A stretch of 64,000 nt of DNA. Origin: Ruegeria sp. SCSIO 43209. Its GTDB lineage: Bacteria; Pseudomonadota; Alphaproteobacteria; Rhodobacterales; Rhodobacteraceae. The stretch is from NCBI RefSeq assembly GCF_019904295.1, contig NZ_CP065364.1, positions 25,419 through 89,418 of the forward strand, in the 5' to 3' direction. Shown piece after piece: positions 53,962 through 62,751 of this stretch (position 1 is its first letter; the number at the start of each line of letters is the position of its first letter). Made by a program: the position numbers and the translations under genes. The notes below the pieces were generated by a model that searched no databases, was not told the origin of the DNA, and saw only the letters and a program-made list of their open reading frames with translations.

Positions 53962-54533
53962 TCACCATCCTCAATCACAAACGGAGTATCTATATTTCGC
54001 AAAAATGGAGCTGCTTTATCTTTATCTGACAATTGCGGTTCGGCTAGGTCCAGCGGCCAATTAATTCCAATATCGGGATCATCCCACCGAATGGCGCCTT
54101 CTGTTTCCGGAGCGTAGGTGTCGGAGCATTTATAGATGATCTCGGTCTCCGGCTCTAATGTCATGAAGCCATGAGCAAACCCGGCGGGCACCAGCAACAT
54201 TCGACCGTTTTCAAAACTGAGTTCTGCGCCGACCCAATCGCCGAAGGTGGGAGAACCTTTGCGGATGTCTACGGCGACGTCAAAAAAGCGTCCGCGCCCA
54301 CAGCGAACCAGCTTGGCCTGCGCTCTTGGAGGCGCTTGGAAATGCAGGCCACGTATTGTGCCAACAGCACCGGAAAGCGAGTGGTTATCCTGAACGAAGA
54401 CCGTATCGATGCCCGCATCGGTAAAACTGTTCACGTTGTAGGTTTCTTCGAAGAACCCGCGATGATCACCAAACCGTCTGGGCGTGATCAGGATCACCTC
54501 TGGGATTGCAAGAGGTACCAATTTCATCGTCAC
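53958..54533 (-). CDS. rmlC: dTDP-4-dehydrorhamnose 3,5-epimerase RmlC
   Basis: Cupin-fold epimerase, 191 aa, first gene of the rml operon. [34 protein letters not shown] with catalytic His, [20 protein letters not shown] followed by SPTFG, and [12 protein letters not shown] are all present. Acts on the 4-keto sugar between RmlB and RmlD. The dTDP-rhamnose made feeds the EPS glycosyltransferases and perhaps the glycosyltransferase in the PKS operon. Directly upstream is an IS21 relic, so the original promoter context may have changed. Confidence 0.97.
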   Translation of the reverse strand: MTMKLVPLAIPEVILITPRRFGDHRGFFEETYNVNSFTDAGIDTVFVQDNHSLSGAVGTIRGLHFQAPPRAQAKLVRCGRGRFFDVAVDIRKGSPTFGDWVGAELSFENGRMLLVPAGFAHGFMTLEPETEIIYKCSDTYAPETEGAIRWDDPDIGINWPLDLAEPQLSDKDKAAPFLRNIDTPFVIEDGE

Positions 54534-54584
54534 AAATGTCTTATTCCACTATGTGGCATTGTCACACTCATAGGTCATGTCATA

Positions 54585-54700
54585 GCTGTTCGTGCATGTC
54601 CACTGAGGTTATCCCCGAGAGACACAGGAGATAGTGTTCGATGCGCACGACAAGGCGTTCGCTTTCTTCGGTGGGCCCTGTGCGTGGGGCATTTACGATA
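54585..54700 (+). mobile_element. Relic of an IS21-family IstA transposase
   Basis: Plus-strand frame PRETQEIVFDAHDKAFAFFG followed by GPCAWGIYD. This matches a conserved block of IstA (RETQEMVFDAHxxAFAFFGGxxxxxIYDN). Only about 40 residues remain; no ends or IstB partner are visible. It sits between rmlC and the WecG/TagA gene. Confidence 0.7.
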
Positions 54701-54738
54701 GTCCGGGGCGGTCGCCGAAATGCCAGATGGATCGCTTG

Positions 54739-55521
54739 TCAATTCTGTCTCCCAATCCGTCGCGCCTCGCGCACCAACCCCGGTAAAATCAGAATACATT
54801 GCCAATAGCGCCCAGCTAGGCGCTTTGGGTTCCTCAGCATACGCCATACCCATTCTAGCGCCAGTGTCCTTACCCATTTGGGTGCACGAGTCTGGCTACC
54901 CGCGATGAAATCAAGCCCAGCACCGATTGAGACAAATCCGCAGCCAGGAGCATGCCTGCGCCCTTCAATCGCCAATTGTTCCTGCTTGGGCGCCCCCAAA
55001 GCCAGAAAGCACAGTTGCGCTCCGGACTGTCGTATTGCTTCAAGATAGGAAACAGCCTTCACCCCCTGGGGATCAAACCCAAAAGGGGGCGCAATCTGTT
55101 CAACCACACGCAATCCTGGGTATTGGATAGTCAATCTCTGTGCCGCCCGATCAAGTGTTTCAGGTGTGGCTCCCAAAAACGCCACAGGTACATTATCGCG
55201 AGCGGCCATTTCGGCCAGAGGCTCTATCAACTCGGATCCCGGCATCAGATCAACCTCCCGCCCCGCCATCCGCGAGAGCCACACGATCGGGTTTCCATCT
55301 GCTACAATATGACTATGCGCTTTATAAGATTGGAAGAAGTCAGGGTTGCCACGCATCTTCACAATGTGGTCGAGGTTCAATGTCGCCAGTGCAAACCCCT
55401 GACTTCTTTGCCAGTGCTCCTGGATGCTTTTGAACAATCCAGCCCGATCAGGGAAGTTTACAAGATCCAGAACTTTGGCTGTATGCTGGATATCTGTCTC
55501 ACTCATTGCCGCATCACTCAT
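54739..55521 (-). CDS. WecG/TagA/CpsF-family glycosyltransferase
   Basis: GT26-type glycosyltransferase of about 260 aa that usually adds the second sugar to an undecaprenyl-linked primer. ATLNLDHIVKMRGNPDFFQS, HIVADGNPIVWLSR (catalytic Asp in ADG), VPVAFLGATPETLDRAAQRL, CFLALGAPKQEQLAIEGRR and SIGAGLDFIAGSQTRAPKWV are the family blocks; the C-terminus (EWVWRMLRNPKRLAGRY) is the membrane-binding tail. The start is uncertain: ATG codons at 55506, 55521 and 55584 all lack a clear ribosome site. It lies between IS21 and IS3 relics. Would act right after the sugar-phosphate transferase at 11453-12145. Confidence 0.9.
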   Translation of the reverse strand: MSDAAMSETDIQHTAKVLDLVNFPDRAGLFKSIQEHWQRSQGFALATLNLDHIVKMRGNPDFFQSYKAHSHIVADGNPIVWLSRMAGREVDLMPGSELIEPLAEMAARDNVPVAFLGATPETLDRAAQRLTIQYPGLRVVEQIAPPFGFDPQGVKAVSYLEAIRQSGAQLCFLALGAPKQEQLAIEGRRHAPGCGFVSIGAGLDFIAGSQTRAPKWVRTLALEWVWRMLRNPKRLAGRYWQCILILPGLVREARRIGRQN

Positions 55522-55580
55522 ACAGGCTGCCAGTGACGGAAATAGGAACTTGGTCTCTTCCTTGATGCGTGAGTGTCCTT

Positions 55581-55700
55581 TCATTGTCCATAGTACTTTG
55601 CAAAAGCATCTGGCTCTTTTCGAACCGTTTGGGCAAATTCTTTCGGCTTCAGTTCAGATCTTGCTTTGTCTAGAATCTTGAACACAGATCCGGGTGTTTG
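55581..55700 (-). pseudogene. Possible C-terminal relic of an unknown gene
   Basis: Minus-strand frame PGSVFKILDKARSELKPKEF, then AQTVRKEPDAFAKYYGQ and a stop. It has normal protein-like composition but no start of its own: upstream it runs into the IS3 OrfB relic. It may be the end of a gene cut by that insertion. I do not recognise the family. Confidence 0.3.
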
Positions 55701-55719
55701 ATCCCAGGGTTTGATGGTG

Positions 55720-55868
55720 CGATCCGTTCGTTGGAAGAGAAGGAAGCCCGCGAGAAGATCACAGCCTGGAAGGAGGACTATAACCAATACGGACCCCACT
55801 CATCCCTCGGCAATCTCACGCCGCAGGAATTTGCAACGAAATCGAGACTGGAAACCAAGGCCGCATAA
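55720..55868 (+). mobile_element. Relic of an IS3-family OrfB C-terminus
   Basis: Plus-strand frame EAREKITAWKEDYNQYGPHS, then SLGNLTPQEFATKSRLETKA and a stop. This is the C-terminal end of IS3 transposases (WxxxYNxxRPHSSLGxLTPxEF). The DDE catalytic part is missing. It may be the other end of the element whose OrfA relic is at 50819, since the subgroup looks similar. Confidence 0.75.
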
Positions 55869-56036
55869 GGTCAGGAATCAAACGACGGATTCTCCTAAAC
55901 GCTGGAGGGAAGTTGGGTCTTAGGTCATGATCTTTACCGACAAATGCTTATTAGAGCGTTCACTTTCTCCATGGCGGACCTTTTATGAATCGGGAAGCTC
56001 AAAAATGCACAATTCAATAGGGTCATTGGAAAGCTA

Positions 56037-56810
56037 ATGGCACCCATTCTTGGAAGTGAGGGAATTCCCGGTGATCTGGCGGAATTGTCTGGTTCATTCC
56101 TCGCAGGCATTAGTAGTTACCCAATCATGCGCGCGCGTATGACATTGCTTCAATGCTGCTATGATGTCGACCGTTTTGAAGATGCTCACTATAAAACCTT
56201 GGGTGTGCGCTTTCCCGAACAGTTCAAATACGCGGTTAAAAGTCGCCGCGCAGAGTATCTTGCAGGGCGAGTTCTTGCACATGTCGGATTGTCGAGTCTT
56301 GGTATCAAGAACGTCCACATTCCGTCAGGCCGCAACCGGGAGCCGATCTGGCCTAAAAGTGCAATTGGTTCAATTACTCATTCTTATGGTCGTTGCGCAA
56401 CCATACTCTCAAACAACTCGAGGGATCGCGTAGGGGTAGATATTGAACGTATAGTTGACGGTGAAACGCTCGCTGCAGTCCAAGAAGTATGCCTTTCATG
56501 CAAGGAACGAAAGCTACTGAACACACAAACTGGTTATTCGCGCCTCGAGCTGGCTACATTGATGTTTTCGGCAAAAGAAACACTTTTCAAGATGCTCTAC
56601 CCGTCAGTTCGTTGCCACTTTGGTTATGAGACTGCGATGGTAAGAGAAATTCCTACAAGCGACACCATAAGTCTTTACCTAACGGAGAATCTTCGAGGCG
56701 GTTTTCGTTCAGGCTCAACCTTCGAAATACGCTTTAGTTTCCATTGTAATTTTGTGCTCACTTGGGCGACGCTAGGTGAGCCAAACCCCCAGCCGCGCTC
56801 TATTAGCTGA
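56037..56810 (+). CDS. 4'-phosphopantetheinyl transferase (EntD/Sfp family)
   Basis: Cytoplasmic enzyme that attaches the phosphopantetheine arm from CoA to the Ser of carrier domains. 257 aa. KSRRAEYLAGRVLAHVGL (CoA-binding region), GRNREPIWP, GSITHSYGRCATIL, GVDIE (Asp135, Glu137, Mg-binding) and SAKETLFKMLYP (Glu181, Lys185) form the full EntD signature. It is the only intact enzyme of the family in the window, so it probably serves the PKS and NRPS carrier domains 46-52 kb away, replacing the decayed copy at 10513. It stands alone between an IS3 relic and galE, with a ketosynthase relic near by. Confidence 0.9.
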   Translation: MAPILGSEGIPGDLAELSGSFLAGISSYPIMRARMTLLQCCYDVDRFEDAHYKTLGVRFPEQFKYAVKSRRAEYLAGRVLAHVGLSSLGIKNVHIPSGRNREPIWPKSAIGSITHSYGRCATILSNNSRDRVGVDIERIVDGETLAAVQEVCLSCKERKLLNTQTGYSRLELATLMFSAKETLFKMLYPSVRCHFGYETAMVREIPTSDTISLYLTENLRGGFRSGSTFEIRFSFHCNFVLTWATLGEPNPQPRSIS

Positions 56811-57128
56811 GAAACGACGAAACCCATCCCGACCAGCGGGGGGCATCAACTGCTCCTACCCATAGCAGACCGACCGACAACCACGATTGATCAGGCTGAA
56901 GCAATCCTCTGAGGTACAAAAGAGATTAAAAACCAGTCAATCGAGAAACCCGCATGCTGCGTCAAGGGAATGCGGCGCAGATTGAAACAGCGTCGCCCCT
57001 GATCCCACGATGCCGGCCATCCGCTCGTGCTCCAAATCATTTGATGGCTAACACGATTGCGTTGGTATAGGGTCTCCTTTGGCTGAAAGACCGTGCAACG
57101 ATAACAAGGCGACAAGGAATTAGGCGGT
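56811..57128. other. Gene-free stretch before galE
   Basis: About 320 bases with short open frames only. It should hold the galE promoter. Nothing recognisable. Confidence 0.4.
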
Positions 57129-58142
57129 ATGCGTGTACTGTTGACCGGCGGTGCCGGATATATTGGAAGCCATACGCTATTAAAACTGCTGCAAGATGGC
57201 ATTGACGTGCTGGCGCTGGATAACTTCTCCAACAGCTCGCCTGAAGTGTTGCGCCGGGTCCAGAAACTAACCAACTCGAGCTTTGCAACTCACGTTGGCG
57301 ATTATCGCGCCCCAGATGTGCTTGATGAGGTCTTTGAGAAATTTCGCCCCGACGCGGTCATTCACTTTGCGGGATTAAAAGCGGTTGGTGAGTCCAACGA
57401 AAAACCACTGACCTATTACGCGCAGAATGTTTCGGGCAGCATAAACCTGCTGGACTGCATGCAGCGGCACGGCTGCCAGAATATCGTCTTCTCATCTTCT
57501 GCCACGGTTTATGGCGAGGCGCAGTATCTTCCGTATGACGAAGATCACCCACTAAACCCCACCAATCCGTACGGTCGCACAAAATACTTTATCGAAGAGA
57601 TTATCCGCGATTGGATTGCTTCACGACCGCACGCGAGTGCCGTCCTCTTGCGGTATTTTAACCCGGTTGGGGCGGATGAGTCTGGCAATATCGGAGAGGA
57701 TCCGCGCGCGATCCCAAATAATCTGCTGCCCTACATCTCTCAGGTGGCAGTCGGCAGACTCAAAGAGCTCAGCATTTTTGGCAACAATTATGAAACTCGG
57801 GATGGCACGGGCGAGCGTGATTATATCCATATTGATGATCTAGCGGCAGCCCATCTTGCCGCCGTCAAATACGCTCACGAGAACCATGGATGCGAAGCCA
57901 TTAATGTCGGTACCGGAACAGGAATCACTGTATTGGAAATGGTGAAAGCGTTCGAGGAAGCATCAGGCAGAGAAATCCCATTCAAAATCGCGGAAAGGCG
58001 CCAAGGTGATGTAGCACGTAGTTTTGCCGAAGTGTCCAAAGCACAAAGGTTACTTGATTGGACCGCTAAGCGTGACTTAACTGATATATGTAGAACAGCA
58101 TGGAACTGGCAATCTAAAAACCCGTCGGGCTTTGAGCATTAA
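57129..58142 (+). CDS. galE: UDP-glucose 4-epimerase GalE
   Basis: Converts UDP-glucose and UDP-galactose, supplying UDP-galactose for the polysaccharide. 337 aa, normal length. VLLTGGAGYIGSHTLLKLL (NAD-binding), VIHFAGLKAVGES, VFSSSATVYGE (catalytic Ser), NPYGRTKYFIEEII (Tyr/Lys), LLRYFNPVGADESG, GDVARSFA near the end. Extended SDR of the classical GalE group. Its stop is followed directly by the antisense ketosynthase relic. Confidence 0.96.
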   Translation: MRVLLTGGAGYIGSHTLLKLLQDGIDVLALDNFSNSSPEVLRRVQKLTNSSFATHVGDYRAPDVLDEVFEKFRPDAVIHFAGLKAVGESNEKPLTYYAQNVSGSINLLDCMQRHGCQNIVFSSSATVYGEAQYLPYDEDHPLNPTNPYGRTKYFIEEIIRDWIASRPHASAVLLRYFNPVGADESGNIGEDPRAIPNNLLPYISQVAVGRLKELSIFGNNYETRDGTGERDYIHIDDLAAAHLAAVKYAHENHGCEAINVGTGTGITVLEMVKAFEEASGREIPFKIAERRQGDVARSFAEVSKAQRLLDWTAKRDLTDICRTAWNWQSKNPSGFEH

Positions 58143-58372
58143 TCACTACCTTGGGTTTTGATGTTACCTGAGAAGCAATGAGCAAATTGCCGTACCTTTC
58201 CCACACCTAGCGAACACCCCGATGGGTCCGGGGAATTTTCAGGTGGGTGTCCCGCGTTTTCAGGCACTTCCCATGCAACCTCCAGAAACTGGCGGTGCTG
58301 TGAAGCCATGATGGTGACTTCTTTGGAGGAAAGACCGAAGAACTCGACATCAAACTCTTCAAACCGACCCAA
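58143..58372 (-). pseudogene. Fragment of a type I PKS ketosynthase domain
   Basis: The minus-strand frame reads FEEFDVEFFGLSSKEVTIMA, then SQHRQFLEVAWEVPENAGHP. It continues with GPIGVFARCGKG only after a one-base shift. This is the stretch of a ketosynthase before the active-site Cys (family: F-D-AEFFGLSPKEAxxMDPQHRQFLEVAWEAxENAGHPPE..GPIGVFAG). The DPQ of DPQHR has become ASQ. About 75 codons remain and the frame is broken, so it is dead. It may be a duplicate piece of the PKS whose ketosynthase should lie left of this window. Confidence 0.8.
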
Positions 58373-58389
58373 GGAGCATCAGCAACGTG

Positions 58390-59802
58390 TTAGGGCCGCC
58401 AGGCGAACTCTCTACCAATTGAAAAAAATGCTAAAGGGCTTGTCGCGCGGCCGAGGCCGTCTTCGTCTCGTATACGGTAGTTAAGGCCGGCATTTAAGAC
58501 CCACTCGGACTCAAGCTCATAACTATAAACAGCATTCAAATCTGTCCGCTCAACGCGTGGGTCAACGATAGTATCATCGGTAAGGACTTGGGTTGCGGAA
58601 AACCCGAGACGGGAAGAGGGGCCAAGACCCAGAATATAGACGATGTCTAAGATGTACTCATCGCGAAACACGTCATCATCTGTAATAACAACATCCCGGT
58701 CAAAAAAGACACGGATTTCGTTTTCTCCGAAAACTTGAGCGTAGCTTAACGACCCGATGGGCTCAGTCTTTCCATCATTTGTATGCGCAACGCCAAGGCT
58801 TGCCAAAAAGTCCCCGCCGAGGACTTCTCTGCTACGACCAACCCTCAACCTATTGAGGCGCCCGGCTGTAGCGAGCTCAGTTTCCAAATCGAATGTTGCC
58901 GTACCGTTTGGCATATCATGTTCGATACCGAAACTGCCAATCGGGCCAGTGGTAAGCGCATCACCCTCTATGTCGCGCCGATCATCAATGTCGGTATACC
59001 CAAAGGCAAAATTGACGCGAGTTCTTGACGTGAGTTCGTGGAGTAGTCCAAGCGTTATGTCTTTGGTAGTCCGATGCCGTTGATCCGGATCATCTTCTTC
59101 AAATCGCTCCGCGCTGACATCTACGGTAGCCGTGGTTATTGGAGATAAGGCAAAGCTGACTCCCGCTCCTGCACTGATGGTACTGTTATCAGAAAGCGTT
59201 GGGCTTGTTTGATCAGTATATCTGAGTTCCTGGGCATCTACGCGGAAATAGTATCCAATCAAGTCCCGGCGACCAAAGTCCATTTGGAAGGCCAGGTTGT
59301 ATTCATTGCGCGTTCCGTCGCCGGTCAGGTCAGGGAAATCGGACGGTATGCGTAGTACACCATCGTCATCGAGGAAAGTTCGCAGCGATCGCGAAAATCC
59401 GATATCGTAGCTTGAGAAATCGGCACCAAAATCTAAGCCAGCGTTGGCCCCATCACGAATGTAATCAAAATTGAAAATTGAATCGCCAATATCGAATTCA
59501 TTACCTCTATTTGGCAAATCAGACCAACGCAGGGCGGTGACGGCATCCAAACTCAGGCTTTGGATTGGGGTTTCGCTGGACAGCCCGAATGACAAGATTG
59601 TCGAAGAAATCGTTCCATGGCCCTCTTCGGGGACATCAAGTGTCAAGTTTTCTCCGGATTCTATACGTTGAGCGAGGCCTAGCGTCATTTGGGGGCCACC
59701 GGGATCTAGGTCTACACCTTGAGCTCTGGCACGATTATCTGAGTTTACGACAAAACACACAGCGCCACACAACGCCGTCTGTACAAATAGCCTTTGTTTC
59801 AC
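58390..59802 (-). CDS. Outer-membrane beta-barrel protein of the EPS locus
   Basis: 470 aa. A signal peptide ends near RAQG (residue about 29). The rest consists of alternating amphipathic strands (for example TATVDVSAERF, RVNFAFGYTDID, EIRVFFDRDVVI, SRLGFSATQVL) and ends in FSIGREFAWRP, as in outer-membrane barrels. Such proteins occur in exosortase/EPS clusters, where they are thought to form or assist the export channel. 20 bases downstream of the Wza-like gene on the same strand, so co-transcribed with it. No specific family name can be given. Confidence 0.82.
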   Translation of the reverse strand: MKQRLFVQTALCGAVCFVVNSDNRARAQGVDLDPGGPQMTLGLAQRIESGENLTLDVPEEGHGTISSTILSFGLSSETPIQSLSLDAVTALRWSDLPNRGNEFDIGDSIFNFDYIRDGANAGLDFGADFSSYDIGFSRSLRTFLDDDGVLRIPSDFPDLTGDGTRNEYNLAFQMDFGRRDLIGYYFRVDAQELRYTDQTSPTLSDNSTISAGAGVSFALSPITTATVDVSAERFEEDDPDQRHRTTKDITLGLLHELTSRTRVNFAFGYTDIDDRRDIEGDALTTGPIGSFGIEHDMPNGTATFDLETELATAGRLNRLRVGRSREVLGGDFLASLGVAHTNDGKTEPIGSLSYAQVFGENEIRVFFDRDVVITDDDVFRDEYILDIVYILGLGPSSRLGFSATQVLTDDTIVDPRVERTDLNAVYSYELESEWVLNAGLNYRIRDEDGLGRATSPLAFFSIGREFAWRP

Positions 59803-59822
59803 TGCCCCGCCCCTTTTCGGGG

Positions 59823-60419
59823 TTATTCGAACAAGCGCCGTTCTGGAATTACGATCACATCTCCATCGGCTAGCTTTGTCGACGCCCCTGTTCCTGTGCC
59901 ATCCAGCATCGCATCATAGTTAAACTGGTACACGGTTTCTTTACCTGATTTGTCTGTACGGCGCAGCATTATCCGTTTTGTAGCGGCAAATCTAGAAAAT
60001 CCACCCATCTCGCCGAAGAATTGCAGAAGTGTTGTACCACTTTCCGGTGTATGTCGCCCTGGTGATCCGGCTTCGCCTATCACAAAAACATCAATTGTTC
60101 TGCGAAATGGCTCTCGCGGCTCATTGAGTGAACCGAGCGACACAAAAACATTCGGCTGAGAGGCGAAGTTAGGAGCCAGTAGCTGCGCCAGTTCATTGCT
60201 AACCTGTTCAACGCTTCGACCTGAAGCACGCAGCGTACCCGCTAGCGGTATGTTGATCCGACCATCCGGAGGTACTAGGACTTCACGGTTCAGACTTTCA
60301 TCTTCCAGCACTTCAATAAGCAGCGTATCACCTGATTGAATGCGATAACCCTGCGCCATGGCTGGTAATGCCATAGCCCCGATCACGATTGAAGCGAGCA
60401 GCACGACAATAGATTTCAT
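59823..60419 (-). CDS. Wza-like polysaccharide export protein
   Basis: Periplasmic/outer-membrane export protein, 198 aa, with signal peptide (VLLASIVIGAMALPAMAQ, cleaved after AMA). YRIQSGDTLLIEVLEDESLN is the poly_export domain start; VPPDGRINIPLAGTLRASGR and the SLBB-like part (VFVIGEAGSPGRHTPESG) follow. It is short for Wza and has no lipobox Cys, so it resembles the small PEP-CTERM-type export subunits. First gene of a two-gene leftward operon with the barrel protein. Confidence 0.9.
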   Translation of the reverse strand: MKSIVVLLASIVIGAMALPAMAQGYRIQSGDTLLIEVLEDESLNREVLVPPDGRINIPLAGTLRASGRSVEQVSNELAQLLAPNFASQPNVFVSLGSLNEPREPFRRTIDVFVIGEAGSPGRHTPESGTTLLQFFGEMGGFSRFAATKRIMLRRTDKSGKETVYQFNYDAMLDGTGTGASTKLADGDVIVIPERRLFE

Positions 60420-60745
60420 ATTCAGACTCTTCCATTTTGCCTTGAGCTCTTCTCGGCGATCTGCCGAATACTCAGTGACCTTTTACCGTTTCATTTTGGC
60501 CTTCTTTTGCTGGGAATTCCACGGTTTCTTCCAAATCGCATGAAATTTGTCTTTCTTTGACGTGGTTTGGTAACGATAAAAGACTTTTGAAATTTTTGCT
60601 GCTCATCAACCAATACTACCCCCGTGCTAATCTGATAAAAATAGGATAAATGTCAGCTTAGCGCGCATTATTCTAACCTTATGCTTATTATTAGGTATGT
60701 ACTATAATTCATCAATCATATCCGATAAGTATCCCTTATCAGGAG
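60420..60745. promoter_or_regulatory. AT-rich divergent promoter region with a short inverted repeat
   Basis: About 330 AT-rich bases between the Wza-like gene (leftward) and the recombinase gene (rightward). GATAAG-5 bases-CTTATC at 60723-60739 is a perfect 6-bp inverted repeat just before the recombinase ribosome site (AGGAG 60741) and could be an operator. No gene seen. Confidence 0.4.
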
Positions 60746-60754
60746 TAATTGATC

Positions 60755-61843
60755 TTGCCGCGAAAACCGCGCAGAATGGACCACATGAAGCCCCCTGCCC
60801 CATATCTCCCGGCCGCCTCCCCTGCCCTGTCTCAAGCCGATCAAGAGGCGCTGACGGACCTCTATGTCCGCGGCACGCCTGCCAATACGCTGCGGGCTTA
60901 TGAGCGCGACCTGCTCTATGTCACCGCCTGGAAGTCAGCGCGCTTCAGCACGGCGCTGGATTGGCCTGAGAGTGAGGCCACAGCCCTGGCTTTCATTCTC
61001 GATCATGCCCGCGATCTTGGCGATGCGCCCAAAGGCGACATCGCCCGGCAGGCGGCGGAAGGACTGATTGCGCAAGGACTGCGCAGATCGCTGGCCTGCC
61101 CTGCCCCGTCGACACTGGACCGGCGCATCGCCTCCTGGCTGGCCTTTCACCGGATGAAGAACCTTGCCTCACCGTTCGATGCGCCGCAGGTCAAGCAGGC
61201 CCGCGCCAAAGCGCGTCGTGCCGCTGCGCGCGCCCCAGCCCCGAAATCCGCCCATCCGATCACCCGCGATGTGCTAGAGCAGATGCTGACCACCTGCCGC
61301 GGCTCCCGCCGCGACTGTCGCGACCGGGCGATCCTGATGCTGGGCTGGGCCTCGGGCGGCCGGCGCCGGTCTGAGATCACCGGGTTGCGCCGCGAAGATG
61401 TGTCGCTGAAAGAGTTTGAGAAATCAGGCGTGGTCTGGGTTTCCCTGATGGAAACCAAGACCACGAGCAAGGGCGAGACGCCCCGGTTGGTGCTGAAGGG
61501 CCGCGCCGCACAGGCGCTGGTGTATTGGGTCGAGGTTGGACAGATCGAGGATGGCCCCCTGTTCCGCCCGATCTCGAAAGCGGACCGGGTGCTGAAGCGC
61601 CGCCTGACCCCGGATGCGATTGCGCAGATCGTCAAGCACCGGCTGAAACTGGCCGGGCTACCGGACGACTTCGCCTCACCCCACGGGCTACGCTCGGGCT
61701 TTCTGACCCAGGCCGCGCTCGACGGCGCCCCGATCCAGGCTGCCATGCGCCTGTCGCTGCACCGCTCTCTCGCGCAGGCACAGAAATACTACGATGACGT
61801 TGACATCGTTGAAAACCCAGCGGCGGATTTGTTGGGATATTAA
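60755..61843 (+). CDS. Tyrosine recombinase / phage-type integrase
   Basis: Site-specific recombinase of about 362 aa. The N-terminal core-binding domain includes NTLRAYERDLLYVTAW (about 40-55). The catalytic domain has Arg in GWASGGRRRSEITGLR, Lys in MTKT-like METKTTSKG, HGLRSGF (His-x-x-Arg), LHRSLAQAQKYY (final His and Tyr). All catalytic residues are present, so it should be active. Start: TTG 60755 lies 9 bases after AGGAG; ATG codons at 60776 and 60785 lack a ribosome site. Much higher GC than its flanks. Next to repA it may resolve plasmid multimers or be left from integration. Confidence 0.88.
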   Translation: MPRKPRRMDHMKPPAPYLPAASPALSQADQEALTDLYVRGTPANTLRAYERDLLYVTAWKSARFSTALDWPESEATALAFILDHARDLGDAPKGDIARQAAEGLIAQGLRRSLACPAPSTLDRRIASWLAFHRMKNLASPFDAPQVKQARAKARRAAARAPAPKSAHPITRDVLEQMLTTCRGSRRDCRDRAILMLGWASGGRRRSEITGLRREDVSLKEFEKSGVVWVSLMETKTTSKGETPRLVLKGRAAQALVYWVEVGQIEDGPLFRPISKADRVLKRRLTPDAIAQIVKHRLKLAGLPDDFASPHGLRSGFLTQAALDGAPIQAAMRLSLHRSLAQAQKYYDDVDIVENPAADLLGY

Positions 61844-62043
61844 AGTTTCAGCGGAGAATCCGGCGATGTCATCAAGGTTTCTGCGGCTAGTGAAAGATAA
61901 GTTCACAGGATTGGTTAAGTATCGAAGCCTTAAATTTGAAGTAATAAAGTTCTACCGTATTTTTGATTGCGGCGCTTTGTTACTCATTATGGCTGCTTTT
62001 TCGCCCTGCCCCATTTCTCTTGAAAATGTCCAGTAATCTTGCC

Positions 62044-62622
62044 TTATCGGACTCGATCAGAATTCCACCGAGGATGCAGAAGACCTGCGATCAGGATCAA
62101 TACAAGACCGGACAGTTCCAGAACCCAGTTTGCCCGGATGGAATAAATCTCCATACCGATCAGCGTATCGACATGGTGAAAACCAGCCGCGCGGATTAAG
62201 ATAAAGGCCAATACAACACATAGCCCCAAAAGCGCGAGCCATGTTCGTCTCAGACTTCTTCCCAACAACAGCGCCGCCGCCCAACCAATGATCAGGCAGC
62301 AGATCCCAACAGCTCCAATGAAGGCCAACTGCACCGGACGACGGTTCTCATACCAACCCTGCTCGATCGCAAGACAGCGTGCGGAAGCGGTTAGAAAAGA
62401 TTGCAGGTCTAATTGCTTATTGAGCGCGAGCAGAGACAAAAGCACGGCCAATAACACCCAGAACGCTCTTTCCCGGCCCGCCAGAGCCGCAGGAAAATCC
62501 CCAACTAACGCAGTACGCAAGCTTACAACCGCCGCGACAACATAGGCAACCACTGTGAGCCAGCCCATGAGACTCGGGTCTCCAATCGTCGGCGACCAGC
62601 TTTCAAACGCACATTCCAGCAT
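62044..62622 (-). CDS. Membrane protein of unknown function
   Basis: 192 aa with about 5 membrane segments (near 20-36, 52-68, 100-120, 128-145, 168-185) and no recognised domain. The loop LNKQLDLQSFLTASARCLAI is conserved in small membrane proteins found in alphaproteobacterial EPS regions, as I recall, but no function is known. Encoded alone between the recombinase and repA. Confidence 0.7.
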   Translation of the reverse strand: MLECAFESWSPTIGDPSLMGWLTVVAYVVAAVVSLRTALVGDFPAALAGRERAFWVLLAVLLSLLALNKQLDLQSFLTASARCLAIEQGWYENRRPVQLAFIGAVGICCLIIGWAAALLLGRSLRRTWLALLGLCVVLAFILIRAAGFHHVDTLIGMEIYSIRANWVLELSGLVLILIAGLLHPRWNSDRVR

Positions 62623-62751
62623 AACGCCCTTCCAAGCTCAGTCCTGTTGCCCTTTATTCCACATCTCTAAAACACAACCCTTTTCGCATGCGAAACACTA
62701 GCGCAAGCGGTTCCGAAAAATAGGGGAATTCCGAGACACCTGACCGGAAAA

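Noticed and set aside
56891..57274. 127-codon minus-strand frame overlapping galE start
   Set aside because: Half of it is antisense to galE and no family is recognised.
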